Below, piece by piece: positions 53,026 through 64,000 of a DNA stretch of 64,000 bases. A program made the translations under genes and the position numbers. The notes beneath the pieces were generated by a model. The model saw only the letters and a program-made list of their open reading frames with translations. It ran no database searches and had not been told where the DNA came from. This stretch comes from Euleptes europaea (lineage: Eukaryota > Chordata > Lepidosauria > Squamata > Sphaerodactylidae), in contig NC_079312.1 of assembly GCF_029931775.1 (NCBI RefSeq), positions 11,787,821-11,851,820 of the forward strand, given 5' to 3'. How positions within the stretch are numbered: the first letter of the stretch is position 1; each line of letters begins with the position of its first letter.

Positions 53026-54023
53026 TCAAAGGTGCCACAAGGCTAACACAGCTATCTCACCAGTAAGCGGATGGGGAGGGTCATGGGGCAGTTCCTCCCC
53101 ACCCCTGGCATGCATTCTTTGATGCAAAGTAAGGTTTGTGCTCTGGCTGAAACTCTTTCCACACTCTGTACATTTGTATGGCTTCTCCCCTGTGTGGATT
53201 CTCTTGTGCCTAATAAGACTCGACTGATCGCAGAAGCTCTTGCTACAGTCTGAGCACGTATACGGTCGCTCCCCCGTGTGGAGTCTCTGATGCGCACGAA
53301 GGCTCCCCCTGTGACTGAACCTCTTTCCACATTCCAAGCACTTAAATGGTTTCTCGCCTGTATGGACTCTCTGATGCTGAATAAGGCTCGATTTATCTGA
53401 GAAGTGGTTGCCGCAGTCTGAACAGCTGTGTGGCTTCTCCCCTGTGTGCATCCTCTGGTGCCTAATCAGGTTCGTGCTCTTGTTGAAGCTCTTCCCACAC
53501 TCGGAGCATTTATACGGTTTCTCTCCTGTGTGGATTATTTGATGGGAAGTTAAGTGTGCACTCTGATTGAACGTCTTTCCACATTCGGAGCATTTGTATC
53601 CTCTCTCCCCGGTGTGCATGATTTGATGTCTGATCAGGTGTGTGCTCTTGCTGAAACTCTTTCCACATTCGGAGCATTTGTAACGTTTCTCTCCTTTCTG
53701 GAATGTTTCACTTTCTGTAAGTGTCCCACTCTGACTGGAGCATATCCCCTGGTTTTGGTCCAATTCCTCCTCTGGGTGGAGTCCCCAATCAACACTGAGA
53801 TACTTGTTCTTTCTCTTGTCTGCTTGCTTTGCTGGTTGCATGGTGATTTCATGAAAGTCCTCATCCTGACAAGGAAAGGATTCATCCCTCCTGTTCTCTG
53901 TGAGGTTTTCTTCCTGGCTCTCTGGTACATCTGGATTCCAGAAATTCTCTTTCAGCTCCTCACACTCAGTACTTTCTGTTAAGATCTCTCTGGGTCCCTC
54001 TTCATTCTCATGCCCTTCCCCTG
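53026..54023 (-). CDS. Gene D, last exon: seven C2H2 fingers
   Basis: Terminal exon of gene D. The acceptor is a tandem TCCAG|CAG|GGG, giving starts at 54023 or 54020 and a one-codon choice; phase 1. The linker has [11 protein letters not shown] and [15 protein letters not shown], shared with C and E. Seven intact fingers run from [19 protein letters not shown] to [19 protein letters not shown] with standard TGEKPY linkers. The frame then leaves the finger pattern and ends in a 25-residue tail ([17 protein letters not shown]...). Fingers 3-7 match fingers 7-11 of gene C in order. The total coding length over three exons is 1860 bp, or about 619 residues. Nuclear DNA binder by family; target unknown. 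Confidence 0.9.
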
Positions 54024-54296
54024 CTGGAATAGGGAGAGAAAACCCCAATAAGAGTCCAAACACAAGCCTCAATCAGCTTCTGTTAGATTATTTGTGGGAG
54101 GGAGGGAAGTTCCACCCTGCCCTTTCAGTGGCTTTGACTAAGGTTCACTACCAATGCATCTTCAGGGGGAAAGGAGTCAGGTACCCAGTTACTCTTGCCA
54201 GGTCTCTTCCTGCACAGCCTGGAGAGGAAAGCAGGGGAGCTCACTGGCCTCCTTCAAGGCCCATTTGAAGGCTGTGTTAGAACTTGCATCTTTCTT

Positions 54297-54680
54297 GTGG
54301 GAGGGGCTGTGGGTCAGTGGTAGAGCATCTGCTTGGCATGCAGAGGGTCCCATATTCAATCGCCGGCACCTCCAGTTAAAGAAGAAGAAGAGTTGGTTTT
54401 TATATGCCGATTTTCTCTACCACTTAAGGAAGAATCAAACCGGCTTACAATCTCCTTTCCTTCCCCTCCCCACAACAGACACACTGTGAGGTAGCTGGGG
54501 CTGAGAGAATGTGACTAGCCTAAGGTCACCCAGCCAGCTTTGTGTGTAGGAGTGGGGAAACCAACCTGGTTCACCAGATTAGCTCCACCACTCATGCAGA
54601 GGAGTGGGGGAATCAAACCGGGTTCTCCAGATCAGACTCCACTGCTCCAAACCACCTCTCTTAATCACTACACCATGCTG
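54297..54680. mobile_element. Two SINEs abutting: tRNA-derived (+) and another tRNA-derived (-)
   Basis: 54297-54378 plus: GGGTCAGTGGTAGAGCATCT, then CATATTCAATCGCCGG, cut at a GAAGAAGAAG run. 54379-54680 minus: the right end reads as a tRNA-like head in reverse (CAGCATGGTGTAGTGATTAA), the left end AGAGTTGGTTTTTATATGCC. Confidence 0.7.
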
Positions 54681-55617
54681 AGATCAGGTAGGAGGGCCTC
54701 CAATGTCTAACTAGAAGCTCTGCTTGGCAAAAATCCCACCTTGCCTCACCTATTTCTAAAAACACCAGGAAATGTGTCAGTAGGTGCCACAGTGCCCATG
54801 AGCACCATGTTGGAGACCCCATGACATAGAGGTTCACTAAAACTGCCCCAGGGTCTGGTTGCCTAGTAGTAGCCAAGTGGTCACTCCATACTGGACTAGC
54901 TGAGATGTCTCAGCATAGGGACTTTTGGAAACCCATCTGTTTTCCAGCCCTGCTTGGGAGTCCTATCTAAGACAAGCAGAGAAGAAATTAGCCACCTGTC
55001 TTCTCCTGCTCTAACCTTACTGCCTTACTCTCTAACATGATGAAAGAGTTAGTCTGTGGATTTCAAGATGTCTCCCACATTGAACCAAAAAGACAGGATA
55101 TTTTCCCTTGGCTTCTTGAGTTCATGGGAAGGGGATTTTGCAAGGAGAGCAAAAACAAACCAAAAGAGAAATGTGGCTACCTTCCTCTAGCCAACTGCAC
55201 TAAGTGGCTCTTGAAAATGCAGAGGCAGCCACTACTGAAACCACAGAGACTAAAGGGGACTCAAGCCGAATTTGCTGCAGCTACTGTAAGAGACTGTTTC
55301 AACTATCATTCAAATTTTAATCGCTTCTGTCCCCTTCTTCTTGCAGCATTCTGACCTTCCCTGAAGGGAGAAGAAGAGCTGCAGCCAAGGTCAGTTCAGG
55401 ATGGAGCTTCTGAAGATCCAGGATCACAAGCAGAATGCCTCTGGATGCCAAATGCTGGGGAGTAGGTGAGGGTGATTGCCAACTTGTGGGCTTCTGACTG
55501 GCCATGGTTGGAAAAGGATGCTGGATTAAGAGGGATTACAGGTCTGATCCAGCAGCGTTGCTCTTATATTACGTTATGCTCACGTCCCAGGCATGGAAAA
55601 AGGCCTCTGCTTCTTAC
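54681..55617. other. Intron of gene D, no exon seen
   Basis: Frames at 55037-55354 plus and 55317-55505 minus have no domain. I found no copy of the middle linker exon. Confidence 0.5.
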
Positions 55618-55738
55618 CCAATAGACTTGTATCTCCATCCTCTTCTTCCTTGACACCGATTGAGAGCTGCATCTGCTCACTCTCAGACAAAGTCTGGCCT
55701 GCCTCAGAGACACTTCCAGCCACCTCCTCCATGGGCAC
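55618..55738 (-). CDS. Gene D, linker exon
   Basis: 121 bp. The acceptor CTGTTGCAG ends at 55739, and the donor TTGG|GTAAGA follows 55618. Phase 0 to 1. It encodes VPMEEVAGSVSEAGQTLSES, then EQMQLSIGVKEEEDGDTS. Very close to the gene B exon at 28674. VKEE is a sumoylation-type motif. A flexible acidic tether. Confidence 0.85.
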
Positions 55739-55824
55739 CTGCAACAGCAGAGAGGGGCCATTTCAGAGTGGATCCTCTAATTCAGCTATGCATGCATGCA
55801 ACTGACCAAGGCCGGGCAGGCATT

Positions 55825-55925
55825 AGAATCAAAGATACGTAGAGTTGGAAAAGACCGCCAGGGCCATCTAGTCCAGCCCCCTGCACAATGCAGGAAATTC
55901 ACAACTACCTCCCCCCCACACACGC
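55825..55925 (-). mobile_element. CR1-type LINE 3' tip, antisense
   Basis: The minus strand reads CATTGTGCAGGGGGCTGGAC, CTAGATGGCCCTGGCGGTC, as at 49110-49190. Confidence 0.8.
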
Positions 55926-56268
55926 CAGTGACCCCTGCTCCATTCTACTGTCAAATGCCATGAATGCTGAAGGCCAGCCTTCCAAAAGATGTACCAGGCC
56001 TGCCTTTCCTAAAGTTTCCTCCTGCCAGACAATCCTTCATACCTTTCTGTGCCTGTGGAGAGCTCTGGAGCAAAGATGCTTTCAGGGATTAACGTTAGGC
56101 CTCCAAGCCACCAGGAGGCATTCTCCAGACACTCTCAGATGGGCTAACGACAGACAGAAAGTCACTTTCCCATCCAAATGCACCCTGTAGCTTTCCATCC
56201 CAAACAAGCACAGCCTTAACTCCCCCCTCCCGATGACCCACAGAGACAGCACAGTGAAAAGGCGTCAC
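55926..56268. other. Intron of gene D, no exon seen
   Basis: The SCAN reading frame stays open past the donor to 56095 but without conservation, so it is intron. Confidence 0.5.
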
Positions 56269-57009
56269 CTCTTTCTCCTGCCTCTCGGCCTCTCGCTGCC
56301 TCAACAGGAACTCCTCGGCCAGGGCCACTGCCTGGGAGCAGGTCTCTGGGTTGCATCCTTTGACCCATTTCTGTATCCCTGGTGGGAGGATGGTCAGGAA
56401 CTGCTCCAGGATCAAGAGCTCCAGGATCTGCTCCTTTGAGTGCCTCTCGACCTTCAGCCACCCCTGGCAAAGTTCCTGGAGTCGACTAAGAGCCCCTCTT
56501 GGCCCCTCAGCCTCCTGGTAGCAAAAACGCCGGAAGTGCTGGCGAATCTTCTCCCTGCTGATAGTGTCCCCTCGTAAGATGACTGCCTTCACTTTCCCAT
56601 AATCCTCTCTGTCTTGGGCATCCAGGCTGCTAAAGGCCTGTTTGGCTTCTCCCCTGAGGGCTGGCAGGAGTTGGGTCACCCACTCTTCCCTGGGCCACTG
56701 ACAGGCTTCAGCCACTTGCTCAAAGGAGGCCAGGAAGGCCTTGGCGTCATCCCAGGGAGAGGACTTCTCTGGCAGTCGTGGAATTGCCCAGCTTGCGTGA
56801 GGGGACTCCACAGTCTTGAGGAACTCCTGCCACTGGACTTCCCACTGCTGAAGCAGCCCCTCTCGTGGTTCCTGCTTCACGGGATCTCCTGGCCCCCTTT
56901 GGGAGAACACCCCGATGCTCCTGGCCTGAAGGACATTGGGGGCTGTCCCAATTCCTTCCAACCTCTGCCCTACAGCAAGGCTTGTAGGATCTTGCTCCTC
57001 CATTTTCAT
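56269..57009 (-). CDS. Gene D, SCAN exon with capsid-like N-terminal extension
   Basis: First coding exon of gene D, 741 bp, exactly the length of gene A's. The ATG at 57009 ([10 protein letters not shown]) sits just after an acceptor-like GCACTCTAG|G. The donor AAAGAG|GTGACG ends it at 56269, phase 0. VKQEPREG is a sumoylation-type site. The capsid-like block is [20 protein letters not shown] and [16 protein letters not shown] box: [31 protein letters not shown] and [12 protein letters not shown]. This is the most consensus-like of the four SCAN boxes. It likely forms homo- or heterodimers with the sister proteins. Confidence 0.92.
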
Positions 57010-57276
57010 CCTAGAGTGCCCTCACAAAGAGAGAGTCACAATGCAGAAAACTCTAGAACAGATCCCAGCGATCGAAACAGGTGTGCTGAGCTTCTGCCTA
57101 GGGGGGGAAAGAATGGAAGGAGAGAATGAACGCTTCAGATCGATGGCGGATGTAATTCTGTTCTGTCCCCTCCAACTGGCAGTGGCTCGGAGGGGATTTC
57201 TCAGCCCTGCTCTCCTAATAGGCTCTCAGTCTGAGAGTTGTGCTATAATTGAACAATCAAGGGAAAAACAAGAGAG

Positions 57277-57600
57277 CTAGCCAGTGATGAGAATGTCAGA
57301 CTAGGATCTGGGAAACTCGGGTTCAAATCCCCACTCTGCTATGGAAACTCGCAGAATGACCTTGGGCCAGTCACACGCTCTCTGCCTAACCTACTTTGCA
57401 AGATTGTTGTATTTATTTTTTTATTTCATTTGATTTGTACCCTGCCCTTTCCTGGCAGAGCTGGCCTCAGGGCATCTAACAACACTGTCTGCCTGTCTAT
57501 CTATCTATGAATACAAATTTAAAAACATAAGTAAAACCATAAAACCTAGTCAGAACTAATACACTATATACAGATGGCACCTTAACTATATTGTTCCTAG
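57277..57600. mobile_element. tRNA-derived SINE (+) joined to a LINE tail (-)
   Basis: 57277-57415: GATGAGAATGTCAGACTAGG, GGTTCAAATCCCCACTCTGC. 57416-57600: TTTATTTTTTTATTTCATTTG, CCCTGCCCTTTCCTGGCAG, like 9196-9280. Confidence 0.65.
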
Positions 57601-58284
57601 GGAGAAATCATTCCAATTAGGAGATGATGGGCCAAAGAATAGCAACAGGGAGGCCCAACAGCCAACAGTGGTCTCATTACTTCTGAGGGATGGAGACAGA
57701 AGGATGAAGGGGAAAGAAAAGGAAGACAAAAAGGGAGAAGAAAGGAAAGGAGGGAAGGGGAAAAGAGAAAGGGAAAGGGAAACATAGTAAAAAGGAGAAG
57801 AGAATGATTCAGCCGCTTGGGGTCCCCCATTGAGGAGAAAGGCAAGGTATAAATTAAGTAAATGAATAAGACAGCTCTACAGAGCATGGCCAAGCATAAG
57901 GCCTGGGACAGGAAGAGAATCAGTGCTGCCTGAGGCAATGGACAAGACTCTCAAGAATGCTGAATGAGTGTAATGTGTTTGTGTATGCGGTTGGGGGGAT
58001 AAGAGTTAGTAATAACAATTCAGCATTCATATTGTGCTTTAGAATTTTGCACATATGTCCTCTTGGGCAGTCCCACAACAACCTTGCCAGGCAGGTCAGT
58101 GCTGCTATTTTTCCATCACAGAGTTTGTGCCGGTGTAGGGAAGCAGAGGTGTGCTCTGGGGCCATCTGCCGAGTTGGGGCAGGAGTGATATTTGAACCAG
58201 CGATTTCTGGTCTCACACGTTGAGCCTCTACATGACACTGTTCCAACAAAAGCGCTGCTTTTGTTCCCTCCCAGCCCCGGTGTT
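57601..58284. other. First intron of gene D, no exon seen
   Basis: 57700-57790 is GA-rich low-complexity; the rest has no recognised feature. Confidence 0.5.
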
Positions 58285-58790
58285 AAAATATTTTAACCCA
58301 ACATGAGATGGATTGATTCTATCACTGGTGGGGATTGAACCTGGGACCTTCTGCATGCCAAGGAGATGCTTAACTTTATTTGGGTTAAAATATTTTAACA
58401 CAGACATTTAGAAATCCTGAAGTCTAAATTAATCCAAGTAATTTTGTTTTAAACATGCAGGCATGTGTCTTGGAACAAGAATCATAACTAGAAGCTGTGA
58501 GTTAAATTAGGAGTTTGATTCCATGCCTCTGAGATGCTTGGAGTTGTACAGATTATAAAAATCGCATAGTCCATCATGGGGGGGGGCAGGTCATGGCTCA
58601 AGAGACAAAGCATCTCCTTGGCATGCAGAAGGTCCCAGGTTCAATCTCCACCAGTGATAGAGTCGATCCATCTCATGTTGGGTCCATCTCTTTCCCTGCT
58701 GTCTTCCCAGGGTCCCAGGTTCAATCCCCACCAGTGATAGAGTCAATCCATCTCATGTTGGGTCCATCTCTTTCCCTGCTGTCTTCAACT
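58285..58790. repeat. Inverted and tandem copies of a SINE/LINE chimeric segment
   Basis: A unit joining a SINE B-box part (GGTCCCAGGTTCAATC) to a LINE part (GATCCATCTCATGTTGGG) occurs twice in tandem (about 58631-58707 and 58710-58787). It also occurs once inverted (about 58290-58375), so the locus can fold on itself. Confidence 0.75.
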
Positions 58791-58900
58791 TTTCCTAGCA
58801 TTATTGTCTTTTCCAGTGACTCCTGTCTTCTCAAAATGTGACCAAAGTATAATAGCTCGGTTTAGGCCTTTCAGCTTCCAGGGAGAATTCAGGCTCGATT
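58788..58900 (-). mobile_element. LINE fragment, antisense
   Basis: CTTTTCCTAGCATTATTGTC, TTTTCCAGTGACTCCTGTCT and ACCAAAGTATAATAGCTCGG, an internal LINE phrase common in lizards; class uncertain (BovB or Vingi-like). Confidence 0.4.
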
Positions 58901-59455
58901 TGACCTAACAACCCTTGTTCCTTTAACAGAGGCTTAATGTGATCTCCCTCTCAGGTCACAAAAAGCTTCAGTTGCCCATTTCCACACATTAAGCCTCGAT
59001 TTAAAGGGTAGGGCAATTTTCCCACCAGGCCAGTTGGCAATCCCTATCTTCATCTCAGTAGCTGCTTTCAGGACCAAAGGCATCTGAACCAGGTCCTCCC
59101 GGCTCTCCGTTTCTCCTCCCACCAACACTGGTGCAAAAAAGTGGGAAATCAGAGTCTACAGCCCCGCTCCCAGCCGATAAGAGATCCGATGGGGATGGTT
59201 CTCTCCTACCCCACTGCTAAAAACCCATGCTGACTCCGGAGGAATAAATGACACCTGGGGGGCACCTTTGAACAGAGGTGTGTTATGTGGAGGAAGACAT
59301 AGAATCTTGCAAAGCTTTCCCTTTGCTGCTTTGCAGCTGGAGACAGGAAGGCAGGCCCTGCTGGGAAACAGGTTCAATGGGGCGGGGGACTGGGGGAGGC
59401 TCTCCCCACACCTCTAGTATCCTGTCCCTGCCCCCCACCCATCCCACGCACCTAC
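58901..59455. other. First intron of gene D near the promoter
   Basis: No coding frame or recognised repeat. Confidence 0.45.
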
Positions 59456-59570
59456 CCAGTCCAAGCTGGCCGGCTGGCTCCTCCTCTCTCTGCAGCTGTG
59501 GAGGGTGGTGTTCAAAGCATCCACTATCCTCTCTAGGAAGCGAAGCTCTGCCAGCTTAACTCTTGCCAGG
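59456..59570 (-). promoter_or_regulatory. Gene D noncoding first exon / promoter region
   Basis: A donor ACTGG|GTAGGT on the minus strand ends at 59456 (an alternative is four bases further on), 2.4 kb above the SCAN exon. Its upstream part TTAAGCTGGCAGAGC, GCTTCCTAGAGAGG matches the left-edge sequence at about 98-140. Confidence 0.45.
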
Positions 59571-60219
59571 ATGAAACACAGGAGGCAAATCTAAACTAGG
59601 ATTCTGCCTGGTTTGATTTTGGCTCCCCCCCCCTTCATTTTTGCATGAAAATTGCAAGGATAGGGCGCTCGGGGGAGGGGAGACTGGACTGACCCCCCCA
59701 AAAAAGGTGCTGGCTGCTACGGAGGAGGGGGGCTTTTTTGGTGTATCGGGGCCCTGGGATGGAGAGACTTGCAAAGATCTTTCCCAGATCTGGAAAGAGC
59801 TGGTGGTTGAGAGTCTGCAGAGAGCAGAAAATCTTTGCAGGTTTTTTTTGGGGGGGGGGGTCTGGGGTCTCCGCAATACATTAGGTGGGAGCCAGAAGGA
59901 AACTGTAGAGAACAGTAAAACCCAAGTAGGCTGAATTTAGTTCCCAGTTCCTGTTAAAACCCAAGCTGTGCATTTCCCCTCCCTACCCTTCAACTACCTC
60001 TGCATATGCTCCAGGGCTTTCATCTATTTTGCTGCGGAGAGAATCTACTCTCTCCTAAGGTTCCTTCAGATTTCAGTTAGATCTTGTAGGGGAAATTGCT
60101 TGTATTGTATTCAAATGGATGTACACATGGAGGGATTTTTGAGTGTGCACCTAACATTATTTTTGAGATCCTACCACTAAAAATGTAATGTGTAAATGCA
60201 ACAAACAAATGCTGGGAAC
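59571..60219. other. Intergenic, upstream of gene D
   Basis: G/C homopolymers near 59620-59860. No gene seen; the long minus-strand frame 59556-59876 has no domain. Confidence 0.45.
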
Positions 60220-60415
60220 ATTGCTAGATTCGAGTCCCACTTCTACCATGGAAGCTCACTTGGGTGACATTGGGCCCATCACAAATGATCAGCCTGGCCT
60301 AACTCACAGGGTTGTTGTGTGGAAAAAAATGCAGGAGGGGAGAATAGTGCTCCAAACCATTTGAGTCCCAATTGGGGAGAAAAGTGGGTCATAAATAAAA
60401 TAAGTAAAAATAAAT
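60220..60415 (+). mobile_element. tRNA-derived SINE (second family)
   Basis: Starts near the B box (GATTCGAGTCCCACTTC), body CTTGGGTGACATTGGGCCC, CACAGGGTTGTTGTGTGGAA, tail ATAAATAAAATAAGTAAAAA. Confidence 0.8.
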
Positions 60416-62404
60416 TATTGTATCCTGCAGGCCCTGGTCAACAGCATACATAGCTCTTCTCACATACTGTGAAGTTCTGACCCTTATGTGTCCTGTTGCA
60501 CACTTTGGAAACTGCGCTTGGAATTTAATTCCCAGGAACATGCAGTCAATTGGGGCTGGGGCCATGGCATGTGAGGAGAGGGAGCTTAACCCTCCTACAC
60601 ACACCTTCAGATAGTTTTCTACCCTGAAACAGCCTTGGAGCTGCTGTTTGCCAATGAGGAGCAAAGACCCATGCCGAATGACTGAGCTGGGCTATTATCG
60701 GCCTGAACAAGAAGCCACAATGGCAACAAACTGTGGTTAACAAACTAGCTACACAGTCCATGTGCCAAAATTGGCGACCTATGATCAATGCCTGCTGCAG
60801 GATCTATCCTCTAGATGCATGCAATCTTCCTTGGATCATGGAAGGGCAGCCTCTGTTATTGCTCATTCCCAGGGAGGCGGGGGGGCACCATGCCTAGACA
60901 TCTTTAAGTGCAAAACAGTTCTTTCCAGGGATATTTTGGTGGATGGTTTGTGAGTTTTGTTAGTGTTGTGGACTGCCTGCTGAATTTTGGACGATGAATT
61001 AATTTGTACATTCTAAAATATATCCTGTTTTTTGTAAGCCAGCTTCAGGGGGAAGGTGGTGTAGGGACATTGTAAACAAAACATTAAACTGGGATTTGTA
61101 AAAACAAGAATTTTATAAGCCACCACTTATTGTGACAACTGGGTGCAGGGCCTCAGTTCCTCTCGAGGACATATTTTATAAAAACTGTTTTGTAAAAACA
61201 CTATGAAGACTGCTTAACAAGAAACCCGCCTCACAGTTGACAACCCAGCCAAAGCAGCTTTTCCCACCCCAGCACAGGACTTCAAAGAAATGACCAATGA
61301 CCCAATATGGAGTCTCTGACTTTTCATGGGGAAGAGAATAAGAGTTTGTCACAACTACCTACAATACTGTGAAAAAAACTGTTTCAGAAACCTCCTTAAC
61401 TTTACTGTTTGATATCTTAATGTCTGAGCTAGATGGAATTGTGCAGTTAACGTGTCATTTAAAGGGGGGAATCACTATTCTTAAATAAGGTACAATGAAG
61501 TATAGCATATAACTGTGACAGAAAACCCTAAAACTTTAATAGGGCTCAAGAGTGCCACCTATTGTATCTGGGATCTTAGACTCCTGGGATTTTTATGAGA
61601 AAAACTCATTTGGTCCCATTCCACATTGGACCACCTTACCAAACTTAATCCTTTTTAGACCAAAAGGGAACCATTTTGAACAGGACCAACTGTTCATCAT
61701 GATAGTTCAGAATAATTAACAGCTACTTGGTGGGAGTTTTGGTAATTTTCTGATTGGAAACTTTAACCTGTGGCATCAGATACAAGGCTTTGCATTGGAT
61801 TGGCCAAATCAACTAGTCACTCTTAGAGAAGAGGCTGGCTTAGGTCAAAGTCCAGTTTCCATTTTGGATTTTCTTTTGTCTCCAGTGAAATAGCATGAAA
61901 CTGGAGTCCACAGGATAGTGGGTAGTGGTTAAAAATTCCTCGATCATCTTTTTACTGCAAAGAACTCTGTTTTGAGGAATCTACCACAATCTGAGTAAAG
62001 TATAACTAGCTAAATTAGACTGCCTCAAATCACCATCATTATTAGGAAGCAAATCAAATAGATTATTTTAGGCATGAATGTATACATGTAAGTTACGAAA
62101 TAAAAACAGAAACTTTCCCACTGGTCCAAATATTTCTCTTCTTTCTTAATATCTGCATTGATTTCCCATTTTCCCTGTGACAAATTTTCAGATGTATAAT
62201 TCTGCCAGATTTATATCGAGAGCTTTTGCTACTTGCTGATATGGCTTGTGTGTGATAAGCATGTCTTAATGGCACAGGGAATGTAATTGCTTTGTATGTA
62301 TAGGAAAGCTTTTCTCATGATTTTCCTTTGATAGATTCTTCAAAGTGAATAAAGATCTGTGTTCCAAATTAGGATCTTTTCACATTCCATATGCGTGATT
62401 TTTT
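60416..62404. other. Intergenic between D and E, no gene seen
   Basis: Two kilobases of mostly unique-looking AT-rich sequence. Just past the gene E stop (62340-62404) a CEK-type finger vestige may persist. Confidence 0.5.
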
Positions 62405-63420
62405 TTATCCTGTGTATATAATTTGATATGCATTAAGGCAAGATACTTCACTAAAGTTCCTACTATATTCTGAGCAATTATACAGTTTCTTGTCTGTGTG
62501 AATTCTTTGATGTGAAGTGAGGGTTGTGCTCTGGCTGAAATTCATTCCACATTCAAAACATTTATATGGTTTCTCCCCAATATGAGTTCTCTGATGCGAA
62601 GTTAGGTTTGTGCTTGTTGTAAAATTCTTTCCACACTCAGAGCATTTGTATGGTTTTTCCCCTGTGTGCATTCTTTGATGTGAAGTAAGATTTGTGTTTG
62701 TAGTAAAACTCTTCCCACACTCTGAACATTTATAGGGTTTCTCTCCCGTGTGGGTCCTGTTGTGCTTAACAAGGCTTGATTGATCACCAAACCTCCTTCC
62801 GCACTCTGAGCATTTATACGGCTTCTCCCCAGTGTGCATTCTTTTATGTGAAGTGAGGTTTGTTCTCCGGTTGAAACTCTTCCCACATTCTGAGCATTTG
62901 TATGGTTTCTCCCCTGTGTGGATTCTCTTATGGGAAGTCAGGGTGGTGCTCCTGGTGAAGTTCTTTCCACACTCAGTGCATTTATATGGCTTCTCCCCGG
63001 TGTGAACTCTTTTGTGAGAAGTAAGGCTCGTGCTCCTTGTGAAGCTCTTTCCACATTCTGAGCATTTATATGGCTTCTGCCCTTCATGAAGCATTTCAAG
63101 TTCATTAAGGTTTCTCCTTTGATTATAACTCTTCTCAAATGTGAAGCTTTTATTTGGTTGCTCCCCCATGTACATTTTCCAATCAGCACCAAGGGATTTC
63201 CTTCTTTTCATTTCAGTTTGATTCTTTTCTTGTATTGGGATTCCATGGAAATCTCCACCCTGGCAAAGGATGGACTTATCTGCCCTCTTCTCAAATAAAT
63301 TTCTCTTTTGCCCCTTTGCTTCATCTTGATTCCAACAGTTTCCTTTCAATTCTTCATGTTCGGGTATTTCTGACAAGATTCCATGTGGTTTTTCTTCCAT
63401 CTGGCTCGCCCAGCCATTGC
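62405..63420 (-). CDS. Gene E (partial), last exon: seven intact C2H2 fingers
   Basis: Terminal exon of a fifth gene whose other exons lie right of the window. The acceptor is GTCAG|CAG|GC, a tandem site again (start 63420 or 63423), phase 1. The linker has [13 protein letters not shown] and [14 protein letters not shown], so it groups with C and D. A vestigial unit ([20 protein letters not shown]) precedes seven intact fingers. An eighth is degenerate ([10 protein letters not shown], with Tyr for the second Cys and for the last His). Six of the seven intact fingers share the helix end LTSH and are near copies, which points to recent unit duplication. The exon encodes 337 residues. Nuclear DNA binder by family; the SCAN exon is expected beyond 64 kb but not seen. 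Confidence 0.88.
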
Positions 63421-63738
63421 CTGCTGACATAATGAAACAAAAAAAATGACTCTTTCACACTGCTACCTTATCCAGAATATTCGCCCTTGCTGCCCCAGCT
63501 TTCTCTGCAGTGAGATAGGTATTGAGATTTCAGACAGCATTGAAAAGGAGGAGAGAAAAGGGGAGTCATTCCTCAAAAGGAATGCACTGTGGAAGTCCCA
63601 GTCCCAGCATAGCCTGCAGAGGCAAAGCAGCCCCTTCACATGGCTAGTTTTTTTGCTAGGAGACGAGATCTGTAAAGACAGCTTCTGTTTGCAGAGGCAA
63701 TGCCATATAAGGGAACAGTCTCTCTCAGCCCATGCGGA
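63421..63738. other. Intron of gene E, no exon seen
   Basis: No supported feature. Confidence 0.5.
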
Positions 63739-63824
63739 GACAAGTATTGGCAAACCACTTCTAATTGTCTCTTGCCATGAAAACCCTACACGGTTGCCAT
63801 TGGTCAGCTGTGACTTGATGGTGT

Positions 63825-63868
<44 letters not shown>
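63739..63868 (+). mobile_element. 5S SINE 3' part and (CA)n microsatellite
   Basis: ATTGGCAAACCACTTCTAAT, TGAAAACCCTACACGGTTGC and CAGCTGTGACTTGATGG, running into about 22 CA units from 63825. Confidence 0.8.
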
Positions 63869-63870
<2 letters not shown>

Positions 63871-64000
63871 CAGTCAGCCAACAAATATATATCATCAAAG
63901 AAAAACAGAAGATCAAAAATGGTTTGAAAAACAAGGGGGGACAGAACACAGTGAAGGCAAAGGAGATTTTGAAAGGGACAAAAATACACACCCTGCACTT

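Noticed and set aside
63825-63868. A CRISPR-like or array repeat
   Set aside because: Simple CA microsatellite; no CRISPR features exist in this vertebrate sequence.

Overview
The window looks like nuclear DNA of a squamate reptile (a lizard, species not identifiable by eye). The evidence is the repeat set: a Sauria-type SINE ending in the ACCTTT-like tail, many SINEs whose head is plainly a 5S rRNA gene, CR1-type LINE tails, hAT and TA-flanked miniature transposons, and a chromodomain Ty3/gypsy element. These surround genes with vertebrate splice sites and TGEKPY-linked C2H2 fingers.

The genes form one head-to-tail family, all on the minus strand: a tandem cluster of SCAN-C2H2 zinc-finger genes. 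Four are complete in outline and one is cut by the right edge. Gene A spans about 4.7-12.8 kb, gene B 16.8-32.4 kb, gene C 40.0-49.7 kb and gene D 53.0-59.6 kb. Gene E shows only its last exon at 62.4-63.4 kb. Each complete gene has the same plan: a noncoding first exon with a promoter about 2-3 kb upstream, a SCAN exon, a 121-127 bp linker exon, sometimes a further linker exon, and one large terminal exon with all the fingers. I placed splice sites by eye. The exon phases (0, then 1, then 1) and total lengths close exactly in frame for all four genes: about 558, 546, 825 and 619 residues. The left edge holds what looks like the promoter side of a further paralogue lying outside the window. 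Genes C, D and E share a linker (EELK..W) absent from A and B and are the closest relatives.

Ahead of the SCAN box each SCAN exon carries a conserved stretch resembling the N-terminal lobe of a gypsy-type capsid. The proteins therefore seem to keep a whole capsid-like module of transposon origin, fused to DNA-binding fingers. The likely role is sequence-specific nuclear DNA binding with dimerisation through SCAN. No KRAB domain was seen.

A 6.6-kb chromodomain Ty3/gypsy element (18.8-25.4 kb), with 300-bp LTRs about 98% identical and a perfect 5-bp target duplication, lies in the large intron of gene B, in the same orientation. A solo LTR of another family (32.5-32.9 kb) lies just upstream of gene B's first exon. 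Other intergenic and intronic DNA is a dense, nested patchwork of SINEs, LINE tails, miniature DNA transposons and palindromic retroelement ends, plus relics of decayed zinc-finger exons.
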